Source of the DNA: Malurus cyaneus samueli
Lineage: Eukaryota > Chordata > Aves > Passeriformes > Maluridae
NCBI GenBank assembly: GCA_009741485.1
Contig: CM019236.1
Span: 35,357,458-35,421,457 of the forward strand
Length of the DNA stretch: 64,000 nt
Direction of reading: 5' to 3'
The notes below the pieces were generated by a model. It had not been told where the DNA came from. It made no database searches and worked only from the letters and a program-made list of their open reading frames with translations. This document shows, piece after piece, positions 61,121 through 64,000 of this stretch; position 1 is the first letter of the stretch, and every line of letters starts with the position of its first letter. The position numbers were made by a program, and so were the translations under genes.

Positions 61121-64000
61121 CATCAAAGTACTTTGCAGTTTTTAGTTTTATTCTGTGAAAGGCTAGATACAGCAGCGACCTGAAGCATGTGTTTTAAGGC
61201 CTGAAGCATGTGTTTAACTAGATACACAAAAGTTTTAAAATGCATTCATGTATATTATTTTACATGGAAAATCTTCTCCCTAAAACTTCACAGATGATAG
61301 AACATCTGGTTCTACTGTCCACAACCCCAGAGTGCTAGTTCAGAAAACTCAGTTTTTTACTGTAATTCATTGTCCCTTATTTAAAGCAGTTCACATAGGA
61401 CATTTGTATATGTACTTTCAATGATATTGGTGGTTCAGTCCTCCCGAGCAGAAAAACTGGCATTTATTAAGGCATTATAAAAGCCATCTTAGTAGCCCCA
61501 GTTTCCTAAATGTGTGGTTTCTGAATCCAGACTGTCCCAAATATCCCTGAGTAGCTTTATGTCTTCATGTTTAATGCTTGCCAACTAGATAAGTGGAAAC
61601 ACAGTAGAAATAGAAAGCAAAGTTTTCAAACCAGCAATTAACAAGGAAATCTCTGAGATTTTTTTTTAAAAAAAAACAAAACAAAAAACCCTAAAGCCCC
61701 CAACAACTCAAAAAAAAACAACAAAAAAACAAAAAAAAAACAAAAAAAAAAAACACAAAACCACCCAAACCTGTTTAGTCCACTTTCTTTGTCAAATGCA
61801 CAAGTTTTGCGTTCACTGTGAAGCATGTGAAGCACTGTGAAGCACGATGTCTTATTGACCTTTACTGTTCAGGTATTTTCTTCTTGATGCAGTTCTTTAG
61901 CACTGACACTCTCCAAAAGTCTTTGTAGTTGTTCCAGATAGACTTCTCCCACCTTGTGTACAAGTAACAGCATGCTTCAGAGCAGTGCTCTAAGGCTCCT
62001 TTTTGGAGAAAAAGAATTAGAGCATGGATTCATAGTGGAAGAGTAACCGATTTGGCAAGAACGATGCCTTAAAAGCAAAGATTTTCAATTTATGTGAAGA
62101 AAGTTGTCAGGAGAGAACCATGTGTTGTTAAAAGCAAGCAAGGAAAGAAGCTGATGTTTGCGTTTCTTGCCATACTTTTTAATGTCATTCAGAATCCCAG
62201 CTGTTTTATGGAGAAGCAGATCACACAATAAAGTCAGACCAAGTCTCACTTTTATAACACACAAAGAGTTGTAAAGTATATCTACAGTGAAAGTCCAAAC
62301 GGGCTTAAAAATTTCATAAATGTCCTACCAGCATCACCAGGAGCCCAGCAACAGACATAAAGACACCACTTTTCATCCTCCTCAACCTTTGCATAAATGG
62401 AAAGGTATTCATTACCTGGCAGTCATGAATATTTCTGAAAAACATTAAATTGATGTATATTAGATTACACCACATCATTCTTCTTCTCTGCTCTGTCCAT
62501 CATACAGACTCTGTGTTACTGGCTATGCTTCAGGACAAGACTGAGGGGACATATGGTCTTGGTAGGCATCATAATACCGTTGAATGGGTTCAGGCATATG
62601 CTTTCAAAAAAAAAAAATCATAGAAAAAGCTACAAGATAACTGTTTCTGTCTATGTGATCCCAAAATGGCTAATACAAACTACCCTCAAGAATCAGACTG
62701 CTGGACTGTGACAAGCAGACAGGGTCTGCAGTTGTTCCTCTTTCTTGTTCTTGCAAACAAGATTATTAGGAGCTATGGGGAAGGAGTCACCACCACCACA
62801 GCAGTCTTAAGAGGCCAGCAGCTACTGATCAGAAAAGCTATCAAGTTCTTCCTCAGTTAAAACAATTTTTGATAATTTCATTTTGTGTAATGGTGTAAAT
62901 TTTGAGTGCCATTCTCAGTTCCAGCAAGAACTACCTCGTGAAAAACATGCATGATATTTTAATGGTACTACACTACTTCTTCTATATTGTACTACATAGT
63001 AGAATATTGAATGCATAAAAATTACTCATGCTCCCTCATTAAGTGACAAAAGCCAGTTATTTTGAATTATTGGCCAAAAAACTGTATTTATACTGATTTA
63101 AGTATAAAACCACCTATATTTGGATGTTTCTGCCTCAGCCTTGGCTGCTTTACAGCTAAAATTTATAAAACAAAACATATACAGCACCACTTGTGTGTCA
63201 CCTGAGAGCTGGCAGGTGGGGACTGCAGAGGATCAAGCAAAAGGCAAGTCCCACCGGAACTGCATCACTGAAAAATTCTTAGCTCTTAGGTCTTGCACAC
63301 AAACTCACAATTAGCAGAACAATACATACGTGCTTATTTCATAAAATAAAAGGTTGCTTCAATAACTAGATGCCAAAACCACTATGAAATTAGAGAGGGA
63401 AATCAAATCAATAGTAGGTCCAGCAGGAGACTGTGTTCTATCCTTGGATCTGTTCACAGGCGTGCTGGTTGCATACAGATTAGCTGATAAATGGCTGATT
63501 CAATAGACTGGTAGCAAACACATGCTTTGCTAGAGATGACTTTTTAAGTCATCATACATCAAACAGACAGTGTCAGCCTTTGAGGATAAACCAGTGATGG
63601 CTTGTTGTGCTCTTTGAACTGCCTCGGAGACCTAGAGACTAAAAAAGTGCCTGAATGTTTCCCTGAATCCACTGGGAGGATTGAAAGCTTCAAAGAGTAA
63701 CACTATCACATCCAAGGGGAAATGCATTGATTGAAGGAACCAGTGTGAAATAGTCTTTTATAATTACCAGAATGCTGGAATCGACTGGTGTTTTGCTGAG
63801 CTATATTTTATCTTTATTGGATTAACTGTGACACAGTAGGTTATGTCAAAGGGAATCTGCATGAATATTAAAAGTAAATGTGGTGTGAATAATAGATAAC
63901 TTACATTAGATGCAACAGCATGCAGCAATTTTTATTCACCTATGTAATTAGATTAAAACAAATCTGCTGAATAAAGTATATTGTCTTATTATAATCCAAA
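61121..64000. other. Unannotated AT-rich DNA to window end
   Basis: No gene recognised. It holds a two-unit 21-bp repeat starting 'cctgaagcatgtgtttta' (about 61,179-61,216), an A-rich tract, and a perfect 8-bp inverted repeat around a TTT loop at 63,535-63,553 ('gatgactt' / 'aagtcatc'). Confidence 0.6.
61659..61770. repeat. A-rich tract with interspersed C
   Basis: A short T run passes into about 100 bp of A runs broken by single C residues. The antisense frame here, rich in Phe and Val, is a repeat artefact. Confidence 0.9.

Noticed and set aside
63535..63553. Perfect 8-bp inverted repeat with a TTT loop as a terminator or small RNA hairpin
   Set aside because: A stem this short is expected by chance in 64 kb, and nothing nearby suggests a transcript end.

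Overview
This window looks like avian, probably passerine, nuclear DNA. It is AT-rich and repeat-poor and shows no gene I can support. The organism call rests on the repeats: CR1 LINE 3' ends on both strands, several LTRs matching well-known avian ERVL-type families, and one fragment that looks like the tRNA-Ile-derived, CR1-tailed SINE described from zebra finch (TguSINE1 type). All family names come from recall of typical consensus sequences, not a database search. Most open frames are short (under about 110 codons). The few longer ones lie in a CR1 tail (398-1000) or in GC-rich LTR DNA (26,756-27,735; 41,756-42,742; 50,525-51,659), so I annotate no CDS. The window is best read as intergenic or deep intronic.

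The main structural fact is a roughly 15 kb direct duplication. Positions 14,394-29,566 and 29,592-44,554 are nearly the same sequence in the same orientation, separated by exactly 25 Ns (29,567-29,591). Copy 1 ends at the gap and copy 2 begins at the gap. Differences between the copies are mostly small indels clustered near the gap-facing end of each copy, plus one 215-bp segment present only in copy 1. This is the pattern of two overlapping contigs placed end to end without being merged, so I read it as a false (assembly) duplication rather than a real tandem duplication. The true locus is then probably about 49 kb: 1-14,393, one copy of the 15 kb block, and 44,555-64,000.

Layout: 1-8,325 is unannotated AT-rich DNA with a CR1 tail near 0.8-1.0 kb. 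8.3-8.5 kb is a TAAAA/TAAA-rich simple repeat. 8.56-9.13 kb and 12.73-13.18 kb are solo ERVL-type LTRs on the + strand. The 15 kb block, present twice, holds a GC-rich LTR remnant, a CR1 tail abutting an LTR fragment, a longer CR1 fragment, a nearly full LTR of about 1 kb, and a poly-A tract. 44.6-50.5 kb is unannotated. 50.5-51.66 kb is a solo LTR carrying a 38-bp minisatellite with seven full units. 51.86-51.98 kb is a CR1 tail, 57.08-57.62 kb another LTR, and 60.99-61.12 kb the SINE-like fragment. The rest is AT-rich DNA with simple repeats.

I looked for an undescribed biological system and did not find one. The most useful results are the probable assembly artefact, the LTR-borne minisatellite, and a few candidate conserved non-coding stretches that only an alignment could confirm.
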